Source of the DNA: Brevibacillus invocatus
GTDB taxonomy: Bacteria; Bacillota; Bacilli; Brevibacillales; Brevibacillaceae
Length of the DNA stretch: 64,000 bases
Assembly (NCBI RefSeq): GCF_003710915.1
Contig: NZ_RHHR01000003.1
Coordinates: 62,001 to 126,000, forward strand
Direction: 5' to 3'
Shown here piece by piece: positions 44,333-54,212 of this stretch. The notes beneath the pieces are model-generated. The model saw nothing but the letters and a program-made list of their open reading frames with translations, had not been told where the DNA came from and made no database searches. Position 1 is the first letter of the stretch, and the number at the start of each line of letters is the position of its first letter. Made by a program: the position numbers and the translations under genes.

Positions 44333-46711
44333 TTATGTATCGGATATTGCTGTTTTCCATGATAAACCCTGAGATGAAATCACGAGTGTCACTGCTCCGT
44401 GATGATCGGTACGATAGAGAGCCTCTACTGATTTTCCCAATCTCCCCAGGACTTCCGGTGCCGGGTGTCCATATCTGTTGTGCTGTCCTGCTGAAATGAC
44501 GGCATACTTCGGTTGTGTCACTGCCAGAAAATCCATAGTGCTGGACGTTTTGCTCCCATGATGCGCTACTTTCAATACATCGATCATAGGCAGGCCATGA
44601 GCCAGCAGATGTTTTTCTCCATCCGTCTCGATATCGCCAGTAAACAAGACTGTCCTTCCGAATGCCGTAAGCTGCAGGACGACAGATGCATCGTTGCCTA
44701 AAAAGTCTGTTGATTGTCCCGGATGCAGCCACTTCCACTCCACGCCGGGCATGTCTGTCCAGCTCTGCCCAGGTTTCCCTGTCCAAATGGGGACGCCCTT
44801 TGCCTCAAATCGCTGGAGAAGCTCCTGTTCCTTCCCTTCTGGTTTTGTTGGGTTCACCAAAACGCCACCAAATGAGATTCGCTGCAGTAGTGCAGTCATT
44901 CCTCCAATATGATCGGCATCGCCATGAGTGAGTACCACTCGGTCGATATGAGCGATGCCTCTTGCCCGCAAAAATGGGAGTACGACATCCTTTCCCACCT
45001 CAAACGGATCCCTTTTTTCTCTCCACGGTTCACGAATGGTCCAAGCAGGATTTCCACCTGCATCCATTAAGTATACCTTCTGTTGACCAACTTCGACAAT
45101 GATTGAATCCCCTTGCCCGACATCAAGGAAGGTAATTCTCACTTCTTCTCCACCTGAAAAAGGCTGCCTGGCGAATACCAGAAGAGCCACAAACAGGATC
45201 AGGGCAAGCGTCAGGTCGCGTTTGCGATGGTAGCCACGATTCCACAAAATGGGCAATGAAATCAAAAAAATGGTGTATAAAACCAGCCACCACCATGCTG
45301 GATGCGGCCAGTGCGTAAACGGAATCTTCCAATCTTGCAGCGCAAATAAAGGAGTGTGGACCCATTCCAGCAGCTTGGTAGATATCCACACAGGCAAACT
45401 GGACAAAGCCGGGTGTAGCAGACTGAACAGCAGGGCCATGTAGCCCAGCGGCAGTACGATCGAGGACAGGACGGGTGTCACGATCAGATTCACTCCCCAA
45501 GACAAGAGAGAGAACTGATGGAAATGATAGACAAGAAAGGGAAAGGAGACAATCTGTGCAGTCGTCGTGACAGCAAGCAGGACCCGAAGCCAGCTCGGCA
45601 GCCTTGTACAAACATATAAACTGTAAGGGACGAAGATGATTAACCCCAAAGTCACAGCAAACGAGAGCTGAAAACCGACATTCCATAGCTGATGCGGATC
45701 AAACAGCAGCATGATGATCAATGCGCCAGCCCACACCTCTCGTCCGTCCAAACGCCTATTCCATACCTGACAAGCCAGTCCAACGCCCCCCATCATCCCG
45801 GAACGCACCGCAGAAGCACTTGCACCGACCAGAAGTACGTATCCGACTAAAAATATGATCGTGGCCATCAACGCCAGATTCCGCTTCACGCCTGCCTTTT
45901 CCAGTAACCACATAAACATGCTGCTCACCAGTGTGACATGAAGTCCTGAAATCGCCAACACATGGCTCAAGCCCAGCTCCGCATACATGTCCCCCCATTC
46001 AGGAGAAACATCATCCCTCACACCGAGCAATAGAGACTTCATGTAACCTGCGGTTTGTTCATCAGCAAACAGGGACTCAATTCTAGCAGCGGCGTCTGTC
46101 TGCCACTGCTGAAATTGCCCCCATACGGAATGGTCCTCACGAAAAATTTGCACATCAGAAAAGGATGTTTCTGCCATCACAAAAACACCCTGCAATTCCA
46201 AGTATCGTGCATAGTCAAAAGCATGTGGATTGCGTGCCGTAGGAGGATTGTAGAACTTCACTGGAGCAATAATCTCACTCCCATGCCTCCACTTCTCTAC
46301 CCGAGCAGCCTCCTCTTCTGTGTCCAGCTTTACCCGAAGTGCGACTCTCTCATTTGCTGATAGGCTCTCCCAGCTGCCATCGCTCTTTTTTATCCCTTTC
46401 ACAGAGTAGAACAGTCGCGCAACATCACCATCACGCACCAGAGGAGTTTCGATAGAGCCTCTTGTCAGGATCGTCGCTTCCTGTACAGCAAGAGGTACCA
46501 GTTCCGTACGCTGCAAATACTCATACCCTGTAAAATAGAGACCTGATAGAATAGATAATAGAATGAGTGGGGTCTTTCCCGGACGCTTCGATGGATGAAG
46601 CCAAAGGCAAATGACGAGCCAGATGCCAGCAGCAGCCAGCATCCAAGCAGGATGTACATAAGCGGAAAGCAGATAACCCGTGACAAGCGAAATACTTGCT
46701 CGAAGAACCAT
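44333..46711 (-). CDS. comEC: Competence DNA channel protein ComEC
   Basis: Polytopic protein thought to form the channel for single-stranded DNA entry in transformation. The 792-residue protein has two N-terminal membrane helices, and an OB-like extracellular domain (DUF4131, about 60-200). The competence core has GLSHVLAISGLHV (about 247-259) and many helices, and the C-terminal metallo-beta-lactamase domain has FLDVGQGDSIIVE and THGDADHIGGM (about 570-580). Full length for the family. ATG at 46711 with GGAGGGG upstream. Unlike B. subtilis, it is not in one operon with comEA: asnB separates them and the strands differ. Confidence 0.94.
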   Translation of the reverse strand: MVLRASISLVTGYLLSAYVHPAWMLAAAGIWLVICLWLHPSKRPGKTPLILLSILSGLYFTGYEYLQRTELVPLAVQEATILTRGSIETPLVRDGDVARLFYSVKGIKKSDGSWESLSANERVALRVKLDTEEEAARVEKWRHGSEIIAPVKFYNPPTARNPHAFDYARYLELQGVFVMAETSFSDVQIFREDHSVWGQFQQWQTDAAARIESLFADEQTAGYMKSLLLGVRDDVSPEWGDMYAELGLSHVLAISGLHVTLVSSMFMWLLEKAGVKRNLALMATIIFLVGYVLLVGASASAVRSGMMGGVGLACQVWNRRLDGREVWAGALIIMLLFDPHQLWNVGFQLSFAVTLGLIIFVPYSLYVCTRLPSWLRVLLAVTTTAQIVSFPFLVYHFHQFSLLSWGVNLIVTPVLSSIVLPLGYMALLFSLLHPALSSLPVWISTKLLEWVHTPLFALQDWKIPFTHWPHPAWWWLVLYTIFLISLPILWNRGYHRKRDLTLALILFVALLVFARQPFSGGEEVRITFLDVGQGDSIIVEVGQQKVYLMDAGGNPAWTIREPWREKRDPFEVGKDVVLPFLRARGIAHIDRVVLTHGDADHIGGMTALLQRISFGGVLVNPTKPEGKEQELLQRFEAKGVPIWTGKPGQSWTDMPGVEWKWLHPGQSTDFLGNDASVVLQLTAFGRTVLFTGDIETDGEKHLLAHGLPMIDVLKVAHHGSKTSSTMDFLAVTQPKYAVISAGQHNRYGHPAPEVLGRLGKSVEALYRTDHHGAVTLVISSQGLSWKTAISDT

Positions 46712-46757
46712 CGCGGATCCCCTCCATCCCGTGTCGAAAGCTTATTTTCCCGCCCTG

Positions 46758-46763
46758 ATTATA
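46758..46763 (-). promoter_or_regulatory. Possible -10 element for comEC
   Basis: Consensus TATAAT on the minus strand 47 bases upstream of comEC; no convincing -35 and no clear pair of ComK AAAA-N5-TTTT boxes nearby. Confidence 0.35.
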
Positions 46764-46909
46764 TCCATGGTTCCCGGGACAAAAATAGGAGTATCGACGC
46801 TTTATTACAAGGTTTTACGGCCATTTCCTGGTCATTTGGAGAGATTGCGCTGACTGTCGATCCGTGATAGAGTTAGCAAGAGCAATCAGTGAGAGGAAGA
46901 GTCAAGTCA

Positions 46910-48835
46910 ATGTGTGGAATCGTATCGCTTTACAACAAACGTCAAGCGCCTGTTCAACAAGAAACGATCAGCGCGATGACTGGAGTCATCTTGCACCGGG
47001 GTCCAGACGATGATGGCTTCCATCTCGAAGAAAACATCGCCCTGGGCTTTCGTCGTTTAAGTATCATTGACGTGGAAGGCGGACATCAGCCGCTGTTCAA
47101 TGAATCACGAGACATGTGGATCGTAGGCAATGGAGAAGTGTACAACTACAAAGAACTGCAACAATGGTTGAAGGATTCCGGACACATCTTCCAGACCGAT
47201 TCTGATATTGAAACCATCCTGCACCTGTATGAAGAAGTGGGAACTGACGCACCGAAGCACTTGCGCGGCATGTTTGGCTTTACCATCTGGGACGGCCGTA
47301 AAAAACGACTGTTTGGTGCACGCGATCACTTCGGAATCAAGCCCCTTTACTATGTAGAAACCGCTGATTCAATCGGGATTGCAAGTGAGATCAAAAGCTT
47401 GCTGGAGCTTCCCGGACTACGTCGCGAAGTGAACAAAAAGGCCTTTTATCACTACCTTACCTTTCAATACGTACCCGATCCCGAAACCATGTATGAGGGA
47501 ATTTACCGCATTCCACCTGCTCACTCCTTCGTGGTGGAAAATGACAAGATCACACTAGAGCGTTATTGGGATGTACATTTTCAACCGGACGAGAGCAAGC
47601 CTTTTTCCTACTTCGTGGAAGGCACTCGCAGTGTCTTGCTCGAATCCATCGACAAGCACCGGATCAGTGAAGTGCCACGCGGAGCCTTTCTTTCCAGCGG
47701 CGTCGATTCCAGCAGCATTGTAGCGATGATGCGTACCTTTGAACCGGTGAAGACCTTCTCGGTCGGCTCCGACATCCCCGGCTACAGCGAGCTGGACTTC
47801 GCAAAACGCACCGCAGCCTTCCTGGGTACCGAACATCATGAGTTGGTCGTCAACGCCCAGCAGTATATGGATGAATTGCCGCGCCTGATCTGGCATCAGG
47901 ATGAACCGGTGGCCGACCCATCCGCCATTCTGCTCTACTTCGTCGCAAAAATGGCAAGTGAACATGTAACCGTCGTCTTGTCCGGAGAAGGGGCCGATGA
48001 ATTTTTCGGAGGCTACAACATTTACCGCGAGCCGCATTCGCTCAAAATGTTCTCTGGCATGCCTGGCTGGATGCGTCATTCCATTGGCTATATGGCGGAA
48101 CATCTGCCTGACCAGGTAAAAGGGAAAAACTTTTTGATTCGCGGATCGAAAAAAGTGGAGGAGCGCTTCTTCGGCAACGCCTTGATTTTCAGCGAAGAGA
48201 TGAAGAGACGTGTCGTCATGGATGATATCGCCAACTCCAGCTTCTACGTATCGCCTTTTACAGTCACCTCGGACATCTATAAGCGCGCTGCCCAATACGA
48301 TGATGTGACCAAGATGCAGTACCTGGACATTCACACTTGGCTGCGCGGCAACATCCTGATGAAGGCTGACAAGATGACTATGGCCAATTCTCTGGAGCTA
48401 CGTGTTCCGTTCATTGACACCAAGGTGTTCGAATTCGCCTCCACCATCCCGACCAAGTACAAAATTGCGAACGGTACAACCAAGCACGTCCTGCGTGAAG
48501 CGATGAAAGACTTCTTGCCAGCTGAAATCAAGTCGAAAAAGAAACTGGGCTTCCCGGTTCCGACACGCACCTGGTTGAAAAACGAATTTTACCAATGGGC
48601 GAAGGAAATCATCTTCGAATCGAAGGTGGACGACCTCATCAACAAGGCCTATGTGTTATACATGCTGGATGAGCATCGCGAGGGCAATGCCGACTACAGC
48701 CGGAAAATCTGGACGATTCTCGTCTTTATGCTTTGGCATCAGATTTTCATCGAGCAAAAGCACACCTTTGGCCCTTATGTAAGTCCCAATGTAGAAATTC
48801 GTCGCAAGAAAAACGCTTTCCAGCATATTGGTTAA
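46910..48835 (+). CDS. asnB: Asparagine synthase (glutamine-hydrolysing), AsnO-like
   Basis: Converts aspartate to asparagine with glutamine as nitrogen donor. The class II glutaminase domain starts MCGIVSLYNKR, with the catalytic Cys 2 exposed after Met removal; RLSIIDVEGGHQPL and NGEVYNYKEL follow. The synthetase domain has the PP-loop LSSGVDSSSIVA (about 266-277) and SGEGADEFFGGYNIYREP. The 641 residues and the GYNIYREP and LKADKMTMANSLELRVPF segments are closest in my memory to B. subtilis AsnO, which is used in sporulation. ATG at 46910 with AGGAAG upstream; the GTG at 46889 in frame is rejected because Cys must be second. Confidence 0.93.
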   Translation: MCGIVSLYNKRQAPVQQETISAMTGVILHRGPDDDGFHLEENIALGFRRLSIIDVEGGHQPLFNESRDMWIVGNGEVYNYKELQQWLKDSGHIFQTDSDIETILHLYEEVGTDAPKHLRGMFGFTIWDGRKKRLFGARDHFGIKPLYYVETADSIGIASEIKSLLELPGLRREVNKKAFYHYLTFQYVPDPETMYEGIYRIPPAHSFVVENDKITLERYWDVHFQPDESKPFSYFVEGTRSVLLESIDKHRISEVPRGAFLSSGVDSSSIVAMMRTFEPVKTFSVGSDIPGYSELDFAKRTAAFLGTEHHELVVNAQQYMDELPRLIWHQDEPVADPSAILLYFVAKMASEHVTVVLSGEGADEFFGGYNIYREPHSLKMFSGMPGWMRHSIGYMAEHLPDQVKGKNFLIRGSKKVEERFFGNALIFSEEMKRRVVMDDIANSSFYVSPFTVTSDIYKRAAQYDDVTKMQYLDIHTWLRGNILMKADKMTMANSLELRVPFIDTKVFEFASTIPTKYKIANGTTKHVLREAMKDFLPAEIKSKKKLGFPVPTRTWLKNEFYQWAKEIIFESKVDDLINKAYVLYMLDEHREGNADYSRKIWTILVFMLWHQIFIEQKHTFGPYVSPNVEIRRKKNAFQHIG

Positions 48836-48942
48836 GCCATAGCAAATAAAGTTGCACCCCCTCTCTTTCTTTTCGTAGCATCCTTTGTAAGAGACAAGTT
48901 GATCTCTTTAGATGCACGCAAAGAATGAGGAGGGGTTTTTTT

Positions 48943-49623
48943 ATGCTTTGGGAATGGTGGGAGCGGTATCGCCGTCTGCTCGTCGGGATTGGTGCTCTCT
49001 TCTTTCTTGGGAGCAGCGTCTGGCTGTACCACTCCAGCCAAGGATCAGCGCAGGAGGAATGGCCGTTAACGCCTATCTCCGGGATCGAAAAGGAAGCATT
49101 AGACACAGCGATACGTGCTGAGGAGCCTAAGCAAGAAACACTTGAAGCTGAGCCTCCTCCTCCAATCCTGGTAGACGTCAAGGGCAAGGTAAAAAAACCG
49201 GGCTTGTACTCCTTTCAGGCTGGCATGCGCGTAGCTGATGCGATTCGTCAAGCAGGCGGAACGTTGCCAGATGCCGATCTTGAACAGATCAACCTCGCCC
49301 AGCCACTGCTGGATGGAGCAGCCGTTGTGATTCCATCCAAATCTGACACGGAGCCTCAGACGCTCAATCAGGCTGTGCCCGGACAGCTCATCCCCTCCTC
49401 TTCTGATCCTGCCGATCAAGGCTCGGGTGGGACGATCAATATAAACACCGCAACAGCAGCCGAGTTGATGTCCCTGCCAGGCATTGGCGAAGCAAAAGCG
49501 CAAGCCATCCTCCAATACCGAACAGAAAAGCAAGGTTTCCGTTCACCGGAGGATATCAAGCTCATTTCAGGTATCGGGGACAAAATGTACGAGCGGCTGA
49601 AGGATCGTATTCGTATTCGTTAG
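48943..49623 (+). CDS. comEA: Competence DNA receptor ComEA
   Basis: Membrane-anchored DNA-binding protein of the transformation machinery. The 226-residue protein has an N-terminal membrane helix (about 11-29), an SLBB-like domain (VDVKGKVKKPGLYSFQAGMRVADAIRQAGG, about 77-106) and a Gly/Ser/Pro linker. The C-terminal helix-hairpin-helix domain (ININTATAAELMSLPGIGEAKAQAI, then the second HhH LISGIGDKMYERL) binds double-stranded DNA. ATG at 48943 follows GAGGAGGGG. Followed 75 bases later by comER in the same direction; in B. subtilis comER is divergent from comEA. Confidence 0.94.
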   Translation: MLWEWWERYRRLLVGIGALFFLGSSVWLYHSSQGSAQEEWPLTPISGIEKEALDTAIRAEEPKQETLEAEPPPPILVDVKGKVKKPGLYSFQAGMRVADAIRQAGGTLPDADLEQINLAQPLLDGAAVVIPSKSDTEPQTLNQAVPGQLIPSSSDPADQGSGGTININTATAAELMSLPGIGEAKAQAILQYRTEKQGFRSPEDIKLISGIGDKMYERLKDRIRIR

Positions 49624-49697
49624 ATGATGCGCGAGGGTCATGATCGCCTTCTTTTCCTCATATGATGGGGAAAGAATCAGAGGAAGGAGGTATGGAC

Positions 49698-50537
49698 TTG
49701 AACAGGATTGGAGTCATTGGTACGGGCAGTATGGGCAGTATTTTGCTGGAGGCCTGGTTAACAGCCAAAGCCTTATCGCCCACGCAGCTCATCGTACACA
49801 ACCGAACCCCTGCTAAAGCTGTTCGTCTAGCGGAAAAATACCCAGGTTTGAGCGTCGCACAAAGCAATACAGAAGTGGCGCAAACATCCAGCATCCTGCT
49901 TTTGTGCGTCAAGCCCTCTGAATATAACGTCTTGCTAGAACAACTGGCCCCTGCCTTAACGACGAACCATTTAATGATTACGATCACCAGCCCGATTAAG
50001 CTAAAACAACTGGAGACCCAAGTTCCCTGCCCCGTAGCGAGAGTCGTCCCAAGCATTACCAATGCGGCCAAAAGCGGTGTCAGTCTGTGCGAGTTCGGCT
50101 CGCGGATCACCCAGCAGCATCGACAAAACATCTTTTCCCTGTTTTCTACGATCAGTCAGCCCATTGAAGTATCCGAAACCTATTTGCGGGTAAGCTCTGA
50201 CATAACTAGCTGCGGTCCAGCTTTTTTGAGCTATATCCTGCAGCAGATGATTGAAGATGCTGAAAAGGAAACCGGATTATCCCACGAAGCGGCTACCTAC
50301 CTGGTAACACATATGCTGATCGGGATGGGCGAGCTGCTTAAACAGGAACTATTTACTCTTCCAACCCTGCAGCAGCGCGTCTGTGTACCCGGCGGAATTA
50401 CCGGTGAAGGATTGGTAGCTTTGCAAAAAGGTGTGCCCGGATTGTTCGCAGAGGTGTTTCATCGTACACACGCCAAATTTGCGGAGGATCAGGAGCTGGT
50501 TCAACAACAGTGGAAGAATCATGTGAAACAGCATTGA
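49698..50537 (+). CDS. comER: ComER, late competence protein / P5C-reductase family
   Basis: Rossmann-fold protein of the pyrroline-5-carboxylate reductase superfamily. The 279-residue protein starts LNRIGVIGTGSMGSILLEAWL (NADP-binding GxGxxG at about 7-12) and contains LLCVKPSEYNVLLEQL and SDITSCGPAFLSYILQQM, the proC-like substrate loop. The C-terminal domain ends about residue 270. It starts at a TTG (49698) spaced 7 bases from AAGGAGG; the ATG just upstream is too close. In B. subtilis ComER sits next to comEA and its role is unclear; reduction of P5C is possible but unproven. Confidence 0.9.
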   Translation: MNRIGVIGTGSMGSILLEAWLTAKALSPTQLIVHNRTPAKAVRLAEKYPGLSVAQSNTEVAQTSSILLLCVKPSEYNVLLEQLAPALTTNHLMITITSPIKLKQLETQVPCPVARVVPSITNAAKSGVSLCEFGSRITQQHRQNIFSLFSTISQPIEVSETYLRVSSDITSCGPAFLSYILQQMIEDAEKETGLSHEAATYLVTHMLIGMGELLKQELFTLPTLQQRVCVPGGITGEGLVALQKGVPGLFAEVFHRTHAKFAEDQELVQQQWKNHVKQH

Positions 50538-50540
50538 TGG

Positions 50541-50586
50541 AAAAAATAAAAAGGAGTGGGCCCATTTAACAGGTTCCACTCCTCTT
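50541..50586. terminator. Bidirectional terminator between comER and leuS
   Basis: Stem AGGAGTGG / CCACTCCT with inner pairs; the minus-strand arm is followed by TTTTTATTTTTT, making it a strong leuS terminator. Confidence 0.88.
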
Positions 50587-50617
50587 CCTATGTTACTTCC
50601 GTCCGTCCATTCTCGCC

Positions 50618-53035
50618 TTAGCGAATGACGATATTTACCAATTTACCAGGAACAGCGATTACCTTCACGATTGTTTTGCCTTCGATGAGCTCCTTGATGG
50701 TCTCATTGCTCATCGCCAAAGCTTCCATTTGCTCTTTGGTTGCGTCAGAGGCAATCAGCAGCTTTTCTTTGTTTTTCCCATTGACCTGCAGGACTATCTC
50801 AACCTCGTCTTCAACCAGCTTTGCTTCGTCGTAGGTTGGCCATGCCTCGTACGCAATCGTATTGGAATGTCCAAGCTTTTCCCACAGCTCTTCCCCAATA
50901 TGCGGTGCAATCGGAGAGAGCATTTTCACAAAGTCTTCCATGTATTTCTTCGGCAAAACGTCCGCCTTGTAAGCTTCGTTGATGAACACCATCAGCTGGG
51001 AGATCCCTGTATTGAAGCGTAGTCCCTCGTAATCCTCGGTTACTTTTTTGACCGTCTGATGGTAGACGCGCTCCATCGCATTCGGTTTGTCTGTATCCAC
51101 GATCTTCGGATTCAGCTCACCATTGTCATTCACATACAAGCGGTAGACGCGGTCCAGAAAGCGACGGGCACCGTCGAGGCCTTTTGTAGACCACGCGATG
51201 GATGCATCCAACGGCCCCATGAACATTTCATACATACGCAGGGTGTCTGCACCGTGGCTTTGCACGATGTCGTCCGGATTCACGACGTTGCCTTTGGACT
51301 TGCTCATCTTCTCGTTGTTCTCGCCCAGGATCATTCCTTGGTTAAAGAGCTTCTGGAATGGCTCCTTCGTCGGTACGACACCGATATCGTAGAGGAATTT
51401 GTGCCAGAAACGAGAGTAGAGCAAGTGAAGAACAGCGTGTTCCGCCCCTCCGATATAGATATCAATCGGCAGCCACTCTTTCAGTTTATCCGGATCTGCC
51501 ATCGCCTGATCATTGTGCGGATCGATAAAGCGCAGGAAGTACCAGCAGCTACCAGCCCATTGAGGCATGGTATTCGTTTCACGGCGAGCTTTCATGCCAG
51601 TCTCTTTGTCTACGATATTGATCCAGTCGGTGATGTTGGCAAGTGGCGACTCACCTGTACCAGACGGTTTGATTTCTTTCGTCTTCGGAAGGATTATCGG
51701 CAATTCATCAGCTGGAACCACTTTCATCGTGCCATCTTCCAAATGGATGATTGGAATCGGCTCGCCCCAGTAGCGTTGACGACTGAACAGCCAGTCGCGC
51801 AGACGATAGGTGACTTTGCGGTTTCCTTTACCGTTCTCCTCCAGCCATTCGATCATTTTGCTGATCGCTTGTTCCTTGTTCAAACCATCGAGGAAGCCAG
51901 AATTGATGTGTTCGCCGTCACCAGCGTACGCTTCCTTCGTAATGTCTCCACCTGCAATAACAGCTTTGATTGGCAAATCAAAGGTTTTTGCGAATTCATA
52001 GTCTCGCTCATCGTGTGCTGGAACGGCCATGATCGATCCAGTACCATAGCTGATCAGTACGTAGTCGGCAATCCAGATAGGCAGACGTTCGCCATTTACC
52101 GGATTGATCGCATAGGCGCCTGTGAATACGCCTGTTTTTTCTTTCGCCAGGTCCGTACGCTCCAGATCGCTTTTGTGTTTTGCCTGATCCAAATACGCTT
52201 CAACTGCTGCCTTTTGTCCAGGTACCGTAATTTGCTCGACCAGCTTATGCTCCGGCGCCAGCACCGCATAGGTTGCACCGAACAAGGTATCAGGGCGAGT
52301 CGTGAATACCGTGAACGTCTCTTCGTGGCCTTCAATACCAAAGGTCACTTCCGCCCCTTCCGAACGACCGATCCAGTTGCGTTGCATTTCCTTGATGCTC
52401 TCTGGCCAATCCAGCTCTTCGAGGTCAGCGAGCAATCGCTCTGCGTAAGCTGTAATTTTCAATACCCATTGCTTCATTGGGCGGCGTTCGACCGGATGGC
52501 CTCCGCGTTCACTCTTGCCATCGATGACCTCTTCGTTGGCCAGTACGGTACCAAGTGCCGGGCACCAGTTCACAGCCACTTCATCGATGTAGGCCAAACC
52601 GTGTTCATATAGCTTGGTGAAAATCCACTGTGTCCATTTGTAGTAGTTTGGATCTGTTGTATTGATTTCCCGGTCCCAGTCGTAGGAGAAGCCCAGCGAC
52701 TTGATCTGACGACGGAAATTGTTGATGTTGTGCTCGGTAAATTCAGCAGGGTCATTTCCTGTATCGAGAGCGTATTGCTCAGCCGGCAAACCGAATGCAT
52801 CCCATCCCATTGGATGAAGTACATTATAGCCTTGCATGCGTTTCATGCGGGACAAAATATCTGTAGCCGTATAGCCCTCTGGATGTCCAACGTGCAGTCC
52901 TGCACCCGATGGATACGGGAACATATCAAGCGCATAGAACTTTTTCTTGCCCTCATCCTCTGAAGTCTTGAAGGTTTTGTTTTGCTCCCAGTATTGTTGC
53001 CATTTCTTTTCGACATTGCGATGACTGAAAACCAT
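50618..53035 (-). CDS. leuS: Leucyl-tRNA synthetase
   Basis: Class I aminoacyl-tRNA synthetase charging tRNA-Leu. The 805-residue protein has the signature [22 protein letters not shown] (HIGH-like HVGH), the CP1 editing domain (about 220-420, with [19 protein letters not shown]) and the KMSKS loop [18 protein letters not shown]-terminal tRNA-binding domain follows. ATG at 53035 with GGGAG upstream. Expression is governed by the T-box leader 53144-53431. leuS stands between yqeM and comER here. Confidence 0.98.
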   Translation of the reverse strand: MVFSHRNVEKKWQQYWEQNKTFKTSEDEGKKKFYALDMFPYPSGAGLHVGHPEGYTATDILSRMKRMQGYNVLHPMGWDAFGLPAEQYALDTGNDPAEFTEHNINNFRRQIKSLGFSYDWDREINTTDPNYYKWTQWIFTKLYEHGLAYIDEVAVNWCPALGTVLANEEVIDGKSERGGHPVERRPMKQWVLKITAYAERLLADLEELDWPESIKEMQRNWIGRSEGAEVTFGIEGHEETFTVFTTRPDTLFGATYAVLAPEHKLVEQITVPGQKAAVEAYLDQAKHKSDLERTDLAKEKTGVFTGAYAINPVNGERLPIWIADYVLISYGTGSIMAVPAHDERDYEFAKTFDLPIKAVIAGGDITKEAYAGDGEHINSGFLDGLNKEQAISKMIEWLEENGKGNRKVTYRLRDWLFSRQRYWGEPIPIIHLEDGTMKVVPADELPIILPKTKEIKPSGTGESPLANITDWINIVDKETGMKARRETNTMPQWAGSCWYFLRFIDPHNDQAMADPDKLKEWLPIDIYIGGAEHAVLHLLYSRFWHKFLYDIGVVPTKEPFQKLFNQGMILGENNEKMSKSKGNVVNPDDIVQSHGADTLRMYEMFMGPLDASIAWSTKGLDGARRFLDRVYRLYVNDNGELNPKIVDTDKPNAMERVYHQTVKKVTEDYEGLRFNTGISQLMVFINEAYKADVLPKKYMEDFVKMLSPIAPHIGEELWEKLGHSNTIAYEAWPTYDEAKLVEDEVEIVLQVNGKNKEKLLIASDATKEQMEALAMSNETIKELIEGKTIVKVIAVPGKLVNIVIR

Positions 53036-53143
53036 GGTAAAGCACTCCCATCTGAAATAACGAAATAGATTACACAGCTTTGACGAGAAGTAGCATGGCT
53101 ACTCCGCCTTTTCAAGCTTTGTATGGTACTACAAATTGATAGT

Positions 53144-53431
53144 AAAATAAAAAACCCCGCGCCCCTATCGCTTACGAAAAGGGACGAGAGGTTGTGTAGA
53201 CTCCCGCGGTACCACCCAGTTTGGTGAAGAGAACTGTTTCACCCGCTTGTTCATATCCGTATCGTGGATGAAACGCCCTCCCTTACACAGCCTATCCATC
53301 AGGCCTTCAGGGGGAGTGCTCGGAGGCGAGTTCGGAGTGGTCTGGGTTGACTTGCACCCACCGTCAACTCTCTTTTGGTCACAGAACGATTCCTACTATT
53401 CCTCTTTTAACGCGTCGATTTTTGCAGTTAT
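53144..53431 (-). promoter_or_regulatory. T-box riboswitch leader of leuS
   Basis: Tandem structures in the 5-prime leader bind uncharged tRNA-Leu. The conserved T-box sequence GGGTGGTACCGCGG lies near 53204-53218. A terminator follows at 53155-53191 (stem CCTCTCGTCCC / GGGGCGCGGGG, with a T tract to 53144). A candidate specifier CTC (Leu) sits at 53328-53330. When leucine is short, tRNA pairing favours the antiterminator and leuS is read through. I cannot verify the specifier by folding. Confidence 0.9.
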
Positions 53432-53437
53432 AACACG

Positions 53438-53467
53438 ATTATAGTCAATCCTAACCAGTCGTGTCAA
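53438..53467 (-). promoter_or_regulatory. Sigma-A promoter of leuS
   Basis: Minus-strand TTGACA, 18-base spacer, TATAAT: both hexamers are consensus. The -35 overlaps the stop codon and final codon of yqeM. Confidence 0.85.
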
Positions 53468-54207
53468 TCTTTCGGCCGACGAGCCACAAAAAAGTGCCGT
53501 TCACTGTCTGCTTGCGGCGGAAGATCGGTAAAGTCTGCTGTCAGCACAACATCCGTAAATCCTGCATCCTGCAGCCAGCGAAAGATCTGCATGGGCTGAT
53601 ACGCACGCTGCCAATGCTCCTCTTCTACCCGCTCGTACAAGCCCGAGGGCTGACGGATGAAGAAGGTGAGCTGATGCTCCACCTCCAAGCGAAGCGGATC
53701 GCAGAACGCATTCCAAATATACGAGACATCTTCTTCTACCAGGGTAAACGTCTCATCTCCAAAGACGTGCAGCATCTTATAAGGACTGTGAACATCAAAT
53801 AAAAACGAGCCACCCGGGGTCAAATGAGCAAATACGCGGCGGAATGTCTCCTGTACGTCTTCCTCTTGTGTCAGATAGCTCAAGGAGTCGCACAAGGAAA
53901 TGACCGCATCAGCGGGTGTCATCTCAAGCTCACGCATGTCCTGCTCAACCCAGGAGATATCCACTTGCTCCTGCCTCATTTTGTCATACGCGATAGCGAG
54001 CATCTCTGCCGACAAATCAACGCCAGTCACCCGATATCCTCGCTTGGCTAACGGAATGGCAACGGAGCCTGTACCGCAGCCCAGATCAATCACATGGAGC
54101 GGTTTTTCTCCCTTGCTCCACGTGCGATCCACCCATTCCAGCCATTGATCGTAAGGTGTGTCCGCCATTAATTTGTCGTATATCGCGGCCATGTGCGAAT
54201 ACGCCAT
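53464..54207 (-). CDS. yqeM: SAM-dependent methyltransferase YqeM
   Basis: Class I methyltransferase of unknown substrate. The 247-residue protein starts MAYSHMAAIYDKLMADTPYDQWL and has motif I VIDLGCGTGSVAIPLAKRGY (about 40-59), LSAEMLAIAYDKM and AVISLCDSLSYL, typical of this YqeM group. The ATG at 54207 has GCAGGAG 8 bases upstream and lies 5 bases after the rsfS stop. Last gene of the yqeG-to-yqeM cluster; its 3-prime end contains the -35 of the leuS promoter. Confidence 0.9.
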   Translation of the reverse strand: MAYSHMAAIYDKLMADTPYDQWLEWVDRTWSKGEKPLHVIDLGCGTGSVAIPLAKRGYRVTGVDLSAEMLAIAYDKMRQEQVDISWVEQDMRELEMTPADAVISLCDSLSYLTQEEDVQETFRRVFAHLTPGGSFLFDVHSPYKMLHVFGDETFTLVEEDVSYIWNAFCDPLRLEVEHQLTFFIRQPSGLYERVEEEHWQRAYQPMQIFRWLQDAGFTDVVLTADFTDLPPQADSERHFFVARRPKD

Positions 54208-54212
54208 GTCGA

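Noticed and set aside
51059-52612. 517-codon open frame on the plus strand
   Set aside because: It runs antisense to leuS, is rich in rare-looking His/Arg/Cys and lacks a start context; typical codon-bias shadow of a large conserved gene.
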